Both the position numbers and the translations under genes were made by a program. DNA of 64,000 nt, taken from positions 434,001 to 498,000 of the forward strand of contig JAVJNT010000002.1 in the NCBI GenBank assembly GCA_040217175.1, given 5' to 3'. This DNA comes from Phycisphaerales bacterium. Its GTDB lineage: Bacteria; Planctomycetota; Phycisphaerae; Phycisphaerales; UBA1924. The notes under the pieces were generated by a model that saw only the letters and a list, made by a program, of their open reading frames with translations, had not been told where the DNA came from and did not search any database. Of the stretch, positions 35,187-45,742 are shown piece after piece; position 1 is the stretch's first letter; each line of letters opens with the position of its first letter.

Positions 35187-37678
35187 TGACGGCCTCCGCC
35201 GAGCATCGATTCGTGTGCGAACTTGCCAACGGACTGCACGCGCGGCCGGCAAGTGTCCTAGCCGAGGCCGCCGGTGGGTTTACTTCGGAGGTCCTGATCA
35301 TCCGGGATGACGGGCTATCGGCCGACGTCCGCAGCGTGCTCTCGGTGGTCGGGCTCAACGTCCAGCGGGGCGATGCGTTCACGATCCGGGCGCACGGCGA
35401 CGACGCGGTCGATGCGATCGCGGCGCTGCGGTCGATCATGGAACTCGGCCTCGTCGATGACGAAGCCGCGCCGCTTGCCGGCTTGTCGTGCAAGCTGCCG
35501 CCCGCCCTCCGGATGATGGGCGTTGCCTACACGCCGGGGCTCGGCGTCGGCGGCGGCAGTGCTATCGGCCGGGCAGTCAACGTTGGCGGTCTCGAGCTTC
35601 CCATCGAAGCGCGCCACGCCGTGCCCGCGGGCGTCGAGGAAGAGCTGCGACGCGCCCGCGATGCGACCCAGGGCCTCGCTCGCGAGCTGAAGCAGCGGGC
35701 CGAGGGCGCGTTCGACGTGATGGAAGCCTCGCTGCTGGGTGCGCACGCGCAGATCGCCGGCGATACGGCTCTCTGGTCGGCGGTCGAGTCTCGTGTGCGC
35801 AAGGGCGACACCGCCGAGCGGGCCATCGTCGGTGCCGCCGAGGAGATGGCCGCCCGCCTTCGATCGGTCGACAGCGCGTACGTCCGCGAGCGGGCCGTCG
35901 ACGTCATTGACATCGCGATGCAGCTCGTCGATCGGTTGATCCCAGGAGTACTCAGCGGCGTGTGTCCCGTGCTCGAGTCGGACTCGATCGTGTTCGCCGA
36001 TACGCTCACTGCCAACCAACTCCTCTCGCTCGACCGTCGCCACCTGCGCGGACTCGTGCTCGGGGCGGTCGGGCAGACCTCGCACACCGTGATCATCGCG
36101 CGGAACATCGGGCTGCCCTGCATCATCGATGTCGCGGCCGCAGCGGGCATTGCCGCTGCCGACACCGTGGCCGCGGTCGACGGCGATGGTGGATTCGTCA
36201 TCAGCCCGGTCGACGATCGCGTGCATCGCTTCTATGAAGCCGAGCAACGGGTCCGGATCCGGAAGCGTGAACGCGTACGCCCGATCGTGTGCAGGCCCGC
36301 AGCGACGGCCGACGGGGTGCCCCTTGAGGTCGGGGTGACGGCGGTGGATGCCGACGAGGTGCGTGACTCGGTCGCTAACGGCGCCGACGGCGTCGGGCTC
36401 TTCCGCACCGAGTTCCTGTACCTGCATCGCGACGAGCCGCCGGGCGAGGACGAGCAGCGGGCGGTCTACGTCGATGTCATCGAGGCCGCGTCGGACAGGC
36501 CCGTCATCCTCCGAACGTTCGATACCGGAGGCGATAAGCCGGCGCCGTATCTGCGGCTATCGCGCGAAGACAATCCCTTCCTCGGCGTGCGGGGCGTGCG
36601 GTTGCACCAGCGGCGGCCTGACCTGCTCGATGCGCAGCTCCGTGCGATGGTCTCGGCGGCGGACGGCCGGCCGATCAAGGTCATGGCGCCGATGGTGTCG
36701 ACGGTCGCGGAGATGGCTTGGTTTCGCCAACGCGTCCGAGCATTGAGCGGGTCGGTGCTCGTGGGCATGATGGTCGAGGTGCCGTCGCTGGCGCTGTCGA
36801 TCGATCGAATTGCGCCGCATGCAGACTTCTTTAGCATCGGCACGAACGACCTGTGCCAGTACTGGATGGCGGCCGATCGGGGGAACACGGGCGTGGCCCG
36901 GATCGGCGACGAGCTCCAGCCCGCGTTCCTCCGCGTGCTCCGACGCATCTGCGACGACGCCCGTACGGCGGGAGTCTGGACGGGCGTGTGCGGGGAGATG
37001 GGCGGCCGCGTCGAGAATCTACCGCTGATGATCGGGCTCGGCGTGGATGAGGTCAGCGCCGGGCCGGCCGGCGTCGCACCGATCAAGCTCGCCGTGGCCG
37101 AGGCGGACTCGGGGCGTTGCCGGTCGTTGCTCGACGCGGCGTGCGAGCTCGACTCGGCGGACGAGGTACGGGAGCTGGTGTCGGGGTTCGCGTGGCGCGC
37201 GGTGCACGACGGTCCGCCGATCATCGACGCGGCGTGCATCGAGCTGGGCGTCGACGCGACGAGCAAGGCGGAGGCCATCAAGGCCGTCGTCGATCTCCTC
37301 GCGATCACCGGTCGAACCGATTCGCCCAGGGACGTCGAGGAAGCCGCGTGGGCCCGCGAGGAGACGTACTCGACCGGGCTCGGCCACGGAATTGCCATCC
37401 CCCACTGCAAGTGCGCGTCGGTCAAGTGGCCCACGCTCGCGGTTGTCACGCTTTCAAGGCCGGTCGAGTGGGACGCGACCGATGGCCAACCGGTGGGCAC
37501 GGTGTTCCTGCTCGCGGTCCCAGAGGGCGAGGCGGCCGGGGGTGGCGGGTCGGCTCACCTGAAGATCTTCGCCACGCTCGCACGCCGGCTCGTGCACGAG
37601 GCGTTCCGGCAAGGGTTTTCTGCCTGCCGCGACGCGGCGCAGGCCGAGGCGTTCCTTCGCGACCAGCTCGCGGTGTAG
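35186..37678 (+). CDS. HPr-EI-EIIA(Fru) multiphosphoryl transfer protein
   Basis: 830 residues. HPr (1-90) has NGLHARPAS with His18 and a Ser in RSVLSVV at the regulatory-Ser position. Enzyme I (about 105-660) has His300 in GQTSHTVIIARN, NPFLGVRGVRL, FSIGTNDLCQYW and Cys602 in GVCGEMGG, so it can be charged by PEP. EIIA (about 685-830) has His740 in LGHGIAIPHCK. All three phosphorylation sites and the EI Cys are present, so this one chain runs the whole soluble cascade. The domain order HPr-EI-IIA differs from the IIA-HPr-EI order common in FruB. ATG 35186 overlaps the IIB stop (TGATG). Confidence 0.93.
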   Translation: MTASAEHRFVCELANGLHARPASVLAEAAGGFTSEVLIIRDDGLSADVRSVLSVVGLNVQRGDAFTIRAHGDDAVDAIAALRSIMELGLVDDEAAPLAGLSCKLPPALRMMGVAYTPGLGVGGGSAIGRAVNVGGLELPIEARHAVPAGVEEELRRARDATQGLARELKQRAEGAFDVMEASLLGAHAQIAGDTALWSAVESRVRKGDTAERAIVGAAEEMAARLRSVDSAYVRERAVDVIDIAMQLVDRLIPGVLSGVCPVLESDSIVFADTLTANQLLSLDRRHLRGLVLGAVGQTSHTVIIARNIGLPCIIDVAAAAGIAAADTVAAVDGDGGFVISPVDDRVHRFYEAEQRVRIRKRERVRPIVCRPAATADGVPLEVGVTAVDADEVRDSVANGADGVGLFRTEFLYLHRDEPPGEDEQRAVYVDVIEAASDRPVILRTFDTGGDKPAPYLRLSREDNPFLGVRGVRLHQRRPDLLDAQLRAMVSAADGRPIKVMAPMVSTVAEMAWFRQRVRALSGSVLVGMMVEVPSLALSIDRIAPHADFFSIGTNDLCQYWMAADRGNTGVARIGDELQPAFLRVLRRICDDARTAGVWTGVCGEMGGRVENLPLMIGLGVDEVSAGPAGVAPIKLAVAEADSGRCRSLLDAACELDSADEVRELVSGFAWRAVHDGPPIIDAACIELGVDATSKAEAIKAVVDLLAITGRTDSPRDVEEAAWAREETYSTGLGHGIAIPHCKCASVKWPTLAVVTLSRPVEWDATDGQPVGTVFLLAVPEGEAAGGGGSAHLKIFATLARRLVHEAFRQGFSACRDAAQAEAFLRDQLAV

Positions 37679-39301
37679 TCAGGCCGTGGCGGGCTCGGCG
37701 TCGCGCACGGCGGCACGGTTCGCCTGCGCGGCCGATGGCAGGCCCGGCGCGTGCATGCCCGCGTAGGACAGTCCACGCCGTTCGCACAGCATGCGGCTTG
37801 TGATCTGGCTGGAGAGGAAGATCACCGGCAGGCCGCTGCCCGGGTGCGTGCCGCCGCCGACCATCCAGACGCCTTCGAGGCCCTGCAGCTCGTGCCGCGG
37901 ACGCTTGTGCAGCATCTGGCCAAGGTTGTGCGCCAGGTTGAACGTCGCGCCGTGGTTGATGTTCATGGCCGCCCAGTCGTCGGCGGCGACCATCTTCTCG
38001 CACTGGATACGTTCTTCGATGTCCTGGATGCCGAAGACGCGCTGGAGCTGATCGAGCATGTCGCGGCGCATGCGGCCGCGCTCGGCCTCGAAGTCGACGG
38101 TGCTGCGCACGTTGGGCGTCGGCATCAGCACGTACAGAGCGCTGCAGCCGGGCGGCGCCATCGATGGATCGGTGGTCACCGGGTTGCACACGTAGGCAGA
38201 GGGATCTTCGCTGAGCGTGCCCAAGCGAGAGATCTCGTCGAGGTTCTGCTCGTAGCGCGACGAGACGTAGATCGTGTGGTGCGGCAGGTCGGTCTGCCCG
38301 TCGATGCCCAGGTAGAGCATCGACGTCGAGCACGAGTACTTCTTCTTGTCGATCGCGTCTGCCGACGAATAGCCGGAAACGCGTCGCAGCGCATCGGCGG
38401 GCAGCAGGTTCTTGAGCGCCCAGGGCGCATCGGCGTTCATGACGACGTCGGCGTGGGCGTGGTGTTCGCCGTTGACCATCACCCCGGTCGCCCGGTTTCC
38501 CTCGAACGTCAGCGTCTCGACGGGTGAGTCGGTCAGGATCTCGACGCCCAAGTCTTCGCACGCGCTGGCCATGGCGTGCATGATGCGGTTGAGCCCGCCC
38601 GTGGCGTGCCATACACCGTATTCGTACTCGATGAACGGCAGGATGGTGAACAGGCTCGGGCAGTCGAACGGGCTCATGCCCAGGTACTTGCTCTGGAAGC
38701 TGACGGCCAGGCGTACCTGCGGATGCTCGAAGTACCTCGTGAGCAGATCGTGGACGCTCTTGTGCGGATTGATGTGAGGCAATGCCCGGATCACGTCGGG
38801 CTTCATCAAGTCGAGCGGCGAGCGGATGGCACGCCGCAGGATCGGTTCGGCCGCGTGCAGCTTGGCTCGATTGTCGGCGATGAAGCGCTCGAAGGCGGCG
38901 CCGTCCTTCGCGTCGACTTCTCCGATGCGACGCGCCATCTCGGCGACGTCCTGGGTCGCATCGAGGGTGATCGGGTCGTCTCCCGGACGTCCAAGAAGCA
39001 GGCGATACATTGGGTCGAGGCGGGTGAGCTCGACGTCATCGGCCAATCGCCGGCCGGCCGACTTGAAGATCTCGTCCAGCACGTAGGGCATCAGGAAGAA
39101 CGTGGGCCCGAGATCGAAGTGGAAGTCGCCCGATGCGCCCTCGAGCGTCACCCGACTGGTGCGGCCCCCGATGTAGGGCTGGGCCTCGTACACCCGTACG
39201 CGGGCGCCGCTGGCGGCCAGCAGCATCGCGGCAGCAAGGCCACCGGGGCCGGCGCCGATGACGGCGATGGGTTCGTTCTCTCGAGACGAAGTGGCTGGCA
39301 T
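37679..39301 (-). CDS. CrtI/CrtN-family carotenoid desaturase
   Basis: 540 residues. N-terminal FAD-binding motif AVIGAGPGGLAAAMLLAASG, then YEAQPYIGGRTSR, and the C-terminal FAD-binding signature GVWMVGGGTHPGSGLPVI, typical of phytoene and diapophytoene desaturases. It introduces conjugated double bonds into a C40 or C30 carotenoid precursor at the membrane. An aldehyde dehydrogenase starts 22 bp away divergently, as in pathways where a carotenoid aldehyde is oxidised to an acid, which favours a C30 (CrtN/CrtP) role, though sequence alone does not separate them. No SD precedes the ATG; a -10 lies 7 bp before it, so the mRNA may be leaderless. Confidence 0.85.
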   Translation of the reverse strand: MPATSSRENEPIAVIGAGPGGLAAAMLLAASGARVRVYEAQPYIGGRTSRVTLEGASGDFHFDLGPTFFLMPYVLDEIFKSAGRRLADDVELTRLDPMYRLLLGRPGDDPITLDATQDVAEMARRIGEVDAKDGAAFERFIADNRAKLHAAEPILRRAIRSPLDLMKPDVIRALPHINPHKSVHDLLTRYFEHPQVRLAVSFQSKYLGMSPFDCPSLFTILPFIEYEYGVWHATGGLNRIMHAMASACEDLGVEILTDSPVETLTFEGNRATGVMVNGEHHAHADVVMNADAPWALKNLLPADALRRVSGYSSADAIDKKKYSCSTSMLYLGIDGQTDLPHHTIYVSSRYEQNLDEISRLGTLSEDPSAYVCNPVTTDPSMAPPGCSALYVLMPTPNVRSTVDFEAERGRMRRDMLDQLQRVFGIQDIEERIQCEKMVAADDWAAMNINHGATFNLAHNLGQMLHKRPRHELQGLEGVWMVGGGTHPGSGLPVIFLSSQITSRMLCERRGLSYAGMHAPGLPSAAQANRAAVRDAEPATA

Positions 39302-39308
39302 TGCATCA

Positions 39309-39316
39309 ACTATACT
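39309..39316. promoter_or_regulatory. Overlapping divergent -10 elements, probable leaderless starts
   Basis: TATACT on the plus strand (39311-39316) and TATAGT on the minus strand (39314-39309) overlap. Each lies 7 bp from the ATG of its gene, so transcription would begin at or next to the start codons. Neither gene has an SD, which agrees. No good -35 is seen on either side. Confidence 0.5.
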
Positions 39317-39323
39317 GCTCGCG

Positions 39324-40622
39324 ATGGACGCCGCCTTGCCCGACAGTCATTCCGGAGGGGGAGTCTCCGGACCGTCAGGGGGTTCTCCAGCCTCATGGCT
39401 GCTCCGCGAGCGACTCGAGTGGATCCGGCGGTTCCGTCGATCCGTCGTCGAGCATCAAGATAATCTCATCGATCTCGCCGCCGACGAAGTACGAAAGGAC
39501 CCGTTCGAGACTCTGGTGAGCGACCTCGTGCCGCTGCTAAGCAGCTGCAAGTGGCACGAGCGGCACGCCCGCAGGGTCCTGCGTCCGCAGCGCATTCGCG
39601 GGGCGAGCGTGTGGCAGATCGGCCAGCGGCACCGGCTCCATCGGGAGCCCCTAGGCCTGGTGGGCATCATCGCGACCTGGAATTACCCGGTGCAGCTCTT
39701 GGGCGTTCAGCTGGTGCAGGCCCTGGTGGCGGGCAATCGGGTGGTCGTCAAGCCCAGCGAGCGATGCCCGAAGACGCAGGCGAAGCTGCTCGAGATCGCC
39801 GGCGACGCCGGGCTACCCGAAGGAACGCTCCGAGCCCTCGAGGCCACGCGTGAAGCTGGTGCAGCCATGCTCCGCGACGAGCCGCTCGATCATTTGGTCT
39901 TTACGGGCTCCACCGCCGTTGGGCGAGAGATTGCGGCGGCGGTCGGGCCGCGGCTCATTCCCAGCACGCTCGAACTCTCGGGACGCGACTCGGCGTTCGT
40001 GCTCCGTGACGCCGACGTCCGGCTCGCCGCGCGATCGATCGGCGCGGCCGTGCGCCTGAACGCGGGGCAGACGTGCATGGCGCCCAGGCGTGTGCTGGTC
40101 GACGCGGGCGTCGCCGACGAGTTTACGACACTGCTGGAAGCCGAAGTCGCCAAGAGCGGACCGCTCACCGATTGCGGCGGCAATCAAGCGACGCCGACCG
40201 TCGAGCGATGCCTGGCGGGCGATGAACTCGTCACGGGCGACCACTTCGGGCCGGCGATCGCCGTGGTGTCCTGCGACTCCGTCGAACGCATGCTTGAGGT
40301 GCACCGCGGCATCGGACAGCATCTGGCGACGAGCATCTTTTCTCGCGACACCGCCGAGGCTCGAGCGCTTGCCCGGCGCTTGGGCGCCGGAACCGTCACC
40401 ATCAACGACACCATCATTCCCACGGCCCACCCGGGCGCCCCGCTGCCCGCACTTGGCGACAGCGGCTGGGGCCTAAGCCGTGGCGAGCTCGGGTTACTTG
40501 CCATGACCCGGCCGGTGCACGTCTCGATGACGAGCCGACGCGTGCGCGTACCGACCGACCCGCCCGAAGCGAAGCAGGTCGAGCAGGTGAAGAAGTTCAT
40601 TCGCTGGTGGTACGGCCGCTAG
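39324..40622 (+). CDS. Aldehyde dehydrogenase, possibly carotenoid-linked
   Basis: 432 residues from ATG 39324. ALDH motifs: GIIATWNYPVQLL and VVKPSER for NAD(P) and substrate, FTGSTAVGREI, the general-base Glu in LELSGRDSAFV, and the catalytic Cys in NAGQTCMAPRR. It is short of the ~480-residue norm and ends in a basic amphipathic FIRWWYGR, which may attach it to the membrane, as in ALDH3-like and AldH enzymes of C30 carotenoid synthesis. It oxidises an aldehyde to a carboxylate. Pairing with the desaturase suggests a carotenoid aldehyde substrate. Its stop overlaps the convergent acetyltransferase stop in CTAG. Confidence 0.8.
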   Translation: MDAALPDSHSGGGVSGPSGGSPASWLLRERLEWIRRFRRSVVEHQDNLIDLAADEVRKDPFETLVSDLVPLLSSCKWHERHARRVLRPQRIRGASVWQIGQRHRLHREPLGLVGIIATWNYPVQLLGVQLVQALVAGNRVVVKPSERCPKTQAKLLEIAGDAGLPEGTLRALEATREAGAAMLRDEPLDHLVFTGSTAVGREIAAAVGPRLIPSTLELSGRDSAFVLRDADVRLAARSIGAAVRLNAGQTCMAPRRVLVDAGVADEFTTLLEAEVAKSGPLTDCGGNQATPTVERCLAGDELVTGDHFGPAIAVVSCDSVERMLEVHRGIGQHLATSIFSRDTAEARALARRLGAGTVTINDTIIPTAHPGAPLPALGDSGWGLSRGELGLLAMTRPVHVSMTSRRVRVPTDPPEAKQVEQVKKFIRWWYGR

Positions 40623-41251
40623 GACAGGCTCCGCAACCAGAGTTCGTGCGGGTGGTGCTCGCCTCCCATGTCCTTGTGCTCACGCGTGGTGGGCTGGTGG
40701 ACGTAGCCGAGGTTTGCGAAGAGGGACTGAGCGCGGCTGTTGGTCGGCTGCACGTAGGCTCGAACGCTTGCGCACCCAAGTCCGCCTGGGAGATCGGCGA
40801 GCGCGTGCTCGGTGACCGCCGCGCAGGCCTCGCGAGCAATCCCCTTGCCCCTTGCCTCGGGAGCGAGCCACAATGCAAGCTCGGCGAACCACTCGAGCCC
40901 GCGTTCGATGGCGATGAGATTGCAGCAGCCCAAGATGGCGTTCGTGTCTTCGCGATCGAAGATGGCGCGGCGGAGTGCGTTGCCCGTGCGCAGGCCCTTG
41001 GCCGTGAGCTCGAGCTGCCGCTTGACGATCTGCTTGGCGTGCTCGCCCGGAAGATTCACGCCGCTGGTGCCGTCGCCCGAAGCGATCAGCGAATCGAGCG
41101 CGGCTTCGAACGCCTCGGCATCGTCTCGCGTTGCCGGTCGAAGGATGAGGCGGTCGGTATCGATCCGAGCACCCGGCGTGTCGTGGGCGAAGACCTCGAC
41201 GGGCCGCGGTGCTGACCGAGAACCGGCTTGGGTATGCTGCGGGCGTTCCAT
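40619..41251 (-). CDS. GNAT acetyltransferase (RimJ/RimL-like)
   Basis: 210 residues. Starts the GNAT fold with TDRLILRPATRDDAEAF; the acetyl-CoA-binding loop is LAPEARGKGIAREAC, and VQPTNSRAQSLFANLGYV is the typical C-terminal signature. It transfers acetyl from acetyl-CoA to an amine, in this subgroup often a protein N-terminus or a small molecule. The N-terminal ~28 residues are a polar extension. Follows glmS on the same strand after 63 bp. Confidence 0.82.
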   Translation of the reverse strand: MERPQHTQAGSRSAPRPVEVFAHDTPGARIDTDRLILRPATRDDAEAFEAALDSLIASGDGTSGVNLPGEHAKQIVKRQLELTAKGLRTGNALRRAIFDREDTNAILGCCNLIAIERGLEWFAELALWLAPEARGKGIAREACAAVTEHALADLPGGLGCASVRAYVQPTNSRAQSLFANLGYVHQPTTREHKDMGGEHHPHELWLRSLS

Positions 41252-41314
41252 GTGCTTGCCTTCCGTGGCACGTGCGAAGCTGGTAGGACGGACGCTGCTC
41301 CGGCGATGATAGGT

Positions 41315-43153
<1,839 letters not shown>

Positions 43154-43362
43154 ACACCGAATCTCCTGGGTGTGCCGGCCGCTGCAACGGCCGCGGCACG
43201 ACCAACGGTACACGATCGGCATTCGGCGGGTTCGCGGGGCAACCAACGCAGCGATGTGACAGTCCGATCCGAAACGGGCCTCGACCGACGGCCCGTAGCC
43301 ATGAGAAATCGGCCTCGAGCAGCGGCCGAGTCCGACGCCCGCCAGTACCGAGGAGCAGGGAT

Positions 43363-44802
43363 ATGAACCCTGATATTATCCGAACCATCGTCGCGTCCAT
43401 GGTTGCCGCAACGGCCGCGAGCGCCCAGATCGGGACGCCCGCGACCGAACGCCTCACGCCGGCCTCCACCGAGCGGCTCGACCTCGCGGGCTACCAGCTC
43501 GCGGCCACCGGCGACTGGCTGTTCGTCGCGCTGCCGCAAGACAACGTCACCGGGTTCAACTCGGGGTCGGTCACGCCGTTCCGATTCGATGACGTGACCG
43601 GCGCCTGGGTCGAGGAAGACACGGTCATCAGCATCGGCGCGTACGGCGGGCAGTTCTGGGGCACCGCCATCGCGGCATCGGGCGACACGCTGGTCGTTGG
43701 CTCGCCGCAGGACACGCGGCTCGCGCTCGCCGGCGGATTCGTCGAAGTCTTCGAGCGCGTCGGCGACTCGTGGCGGTACACCCAGGACCTCTTCACCATC
43801 ACGCCCATCGAGCGCGGCGACCTGTTCGGCTCGTCGGTAGCGATCCGTGGCGACTTGCTGGTCGTCGGCTCGCCCTCGGCCCAGAGCCGAGGCCCGTACT
43901 CCGGGCGGGTCAGCGTGTTCGAGCGGTTCGGTGATCGATTCGAGCCCGTCGCCGAGTTCGAGCGGGGCGACGAGGACGATCTCTACGGCTGGTCGGTTGC
44001 CGTCGGCGATGGCTTCTTCGCCGCGGGTACGTTCAACATCGATGGCGATACGTACACCTACCGAGGCCGCGGCTCGGTCGACGTCTACGAGAAGGTCGGC
44101 GACGACTGGCAGCTCACGGCCACGCTCGAGCAGGACGTGCCGGGCTTCAACGAGCGGTTCGGGTGGTCGATGGACGCCGCGAGCGACGTGCTGGTCGTCG
44201 GCGCGTACAACGAGGGCTCGGTCCCCTCACTCTTTACCGGCCCGGGTGCGGTCTACGTCTTCGAGAAGGTCGACGGCGTGTGGACGCGCACCGCACGGCT
44301 CGAGCCGCCGGACCTCAAGTGGGACCAGCAATTCGGCTTCGACGTCAACCTCTCCGAGGACGGCACGGGCCTGCTCGTGGGCGCCCAGAACGACCCCGAG
44401 GTCGCCGAGGACGCGGGCGCGATCTACGCGTACGAGCGCGACGGGCGCTCGTGGCGCTTCGTTCAGAAGTTCGTCTCGCCCGCCTCGACGGCGATCGCGC
44501 GCAGCGAGCAGTTCGGCACGAGCGTCGCCTACGCGAAGCCCGGCGCCGATCGGTCCTGGCTCGTCGGCGGCGCACCCGAGTCCGACGAGCTCGGCTTCCG
44601 GGCCGGCAACGTCTACGCGGCCGAGCTATCGGGCTGCCCGGTCGATTGCGACGCCAGCGGCGGGCTTGACATCTTCGACTTCCTGTGCTTCCAGACGCTC
44701 TTCGCCGCGGGCGACCCAGCGGCCGACTTCGACGACGACGGCGACCTGACCATCTTCGACTTCCTGGCGTTCCAGACGGCGTTCGAGGACGGGTGTGCGT
44801 GA
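43363..44802 (+). CDS. Secreted FG-GAP-like repeat protein with GC-type dockerin tail
   Basis: 479 residues. The signal peptide MNPDIIRTIVASMVAATAASA is followed by repeats with FGxSVAIxGDxLVVGSP and GAVYVFEKVDGVWT patterns, typical of FG-GAP blades in bacterial surface proteins. Residues 429-479 hold two dockerin-like repeats (DASGGLDIFDFLCFQT and DFDDDGDLTIFDFLAFQT) closing in GCA, with CPVDC just before. In the first repeat the DGDG loop is degenerate (DASGG), so Ca2+ binding there may be weak. Probably surface-located; ligand unknown. Confidence 0.82.
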   Translation: MNPDIIRTIVASMVAATAASAQIGTPATERLTPASTERLDLAGYQLAATGDWLFVALPQDNVTGFNSGSVTPFRFDDVTGAWVEEDTVISIGAYGGQFWGTAIAASGDTLVVGSPQDTRLALAGGFVEVFERVGDSWRYTQDLFTITPIERGDLFGSSVAIRGDLLVVGSPSAQSRGPYSGRVSVFERFGDRFEPVAEFERGDEDDLYGWSVAVGDGFFAAGTFNIDGDTYTYRGRGSVDVYEKVGDDWQLTATLEQDVPGFNERFGWSMDAASDVLVVGAYNEGSVPSLFTGPGAVYVFEKVDGVWTRTARLEPPDLKWDQQFGFDVNLSEDGTGLLVGAQNDPEVAEDAGAIYAYERDGRSWRFVQKFVSPASTAIARSEQFGTSVAYAKPGADRSWLVGGAPESDELGFRAGNVYAAELSGCPVDCDASGGLDIFDFLCFQTLFAAGDPAADFDDDGDLTIFDFLAFQTAFEDGCA

Positions 44803-44842
44803 GGGCACAGTTAAAACCTGAGCCGAAGGAGGGGGCCTTCGA

Positions 44843-45700
44843 ATGAAGACTCGAGTGACTTTGACCGCCTTGCTGCTGGCCCTCGCATCGAGCCACGCAC
44901 GGGCCCAGGACGATCCGGAGATCCTGTTCTCTTCGCCGTTTAGTTGGGATGCAGCGTGGATTGGAACCGCGATTCTCGGCATGGGCCTCGGTCCCCACAC
45001 GACGTTGATTCCGCAGGACGGCCAGGACCTCCTCGATCAGCTCCGCGCCCAGGAATGGGACCTGGTCATCATCCGCTGGCGCTTCGCCTTCGGCCGCGGC
45101 TTCGAGGCCGACCTGGCCGACGAGCTCGAGGTCCACGTGCAGCGTGGCGGCAAGCTCATGTTCTCGATGGCGAAGATCGAGCAGAATCCACTGCTCTGGG
45201 ACACGCTGGGCATTGCGGGAACGGAGAACCTCAAGTTGCCGTTTCCACAGATTCGCGTGCCATTCGGGGGACCCTTAACGCCCGAACTCCGGCACCCGGC
45301 GTTCTCGAGCACGTTCGGCATGAATCTTCGTGATGAGACCTTTGGTCCCGATTATGGCGATCGGCTGACGCCCGCACCGGGCGCGTTCCCGATAGCCTTG
45401 TTCGAAGACGACCGCGCCCCAGCAGTCATCGTGTCCCGCGCTGGGAGGGTCATCGTTGCCGGACAGGAATGGGACAACTGGGGCGCGAGCAGCATCGACG
45501 CCGCGGAGGACCACATCCGCTGGCTCCTGTCCTGCCCCGCCGACCTCGATGGCGACGGCGAGGCAACCGTGTTCGACTTCCTCGAGTTCCAGAACCTGTT
45601 CGATGCGAGCGACCCCAGGGCCGATGTGTTCTTCGACGGCCGCCTGGACCTCTTCGACTTCCTGGAGTTCTTCAACCAATTCGAGCACGCGTGTCGCTAG
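44843..45700 (+). CDS. Secreted protein of unknown function with GC-type dockerin tail
   Basis: 285 residues. The signal peptide MKTRVTLTALLLALASSHARA is followed by a ~200-residue domain beginning DDPEILFSSPFSWDAAWIG. Its alternating strand/helix pattern (WDLVIIRWRF, GGKLMFSMAKIEQN) suggests a Rossmann-like or flavodoxin-like fold, possibly of the DUF4350/ThuA type, but I cannot assign it. The tail (about 232-285) has DLDGDGEATVFDFLEFQN and the shortened DVFFDGRLDLFDFLEFFN, ending ACR instead of GCx. Forty bases downstream of the FG-GAP gene, likely co-expressed. Confidence 0.72.
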   Translation: MKTRVTLTALLLALASSHARAQDDPEILFSSPFSWDAAWIGTAILGMGLGPHTTLIPQDGQDLLDQLRAQEWDLVIIRWRFAFGRGFEADLADELEVHVQRGGKLMFSMAKIEQNPLLWDTLGIAGTENLKLPFPQIRVPFGGPLTPELRHPAFSSTFGMNLRDETFGPDYGDRLTPAPGAFPIALFEDDRAPAVIVSRAGRVIVAGQEWDNWGASSIDAAEDHIRWLLSCPADLDGDGEATVFDFLEFQNLFDASDPRADVFFDGRLDLFDFLEFFNQFEHACR

Positions 45701-45742
45701 ACCGTAGCCCGTGCTGGGGTCGGCGTGCCCCTACGATGGTTC

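Noticed and set aside
43154-43362. Possible glmS ribozyme upstream of glmS
   Set aside because: No recognisable ribozyme core in the leader. A GC-rich inverted repeat near 43178-43197 is too short and generic.
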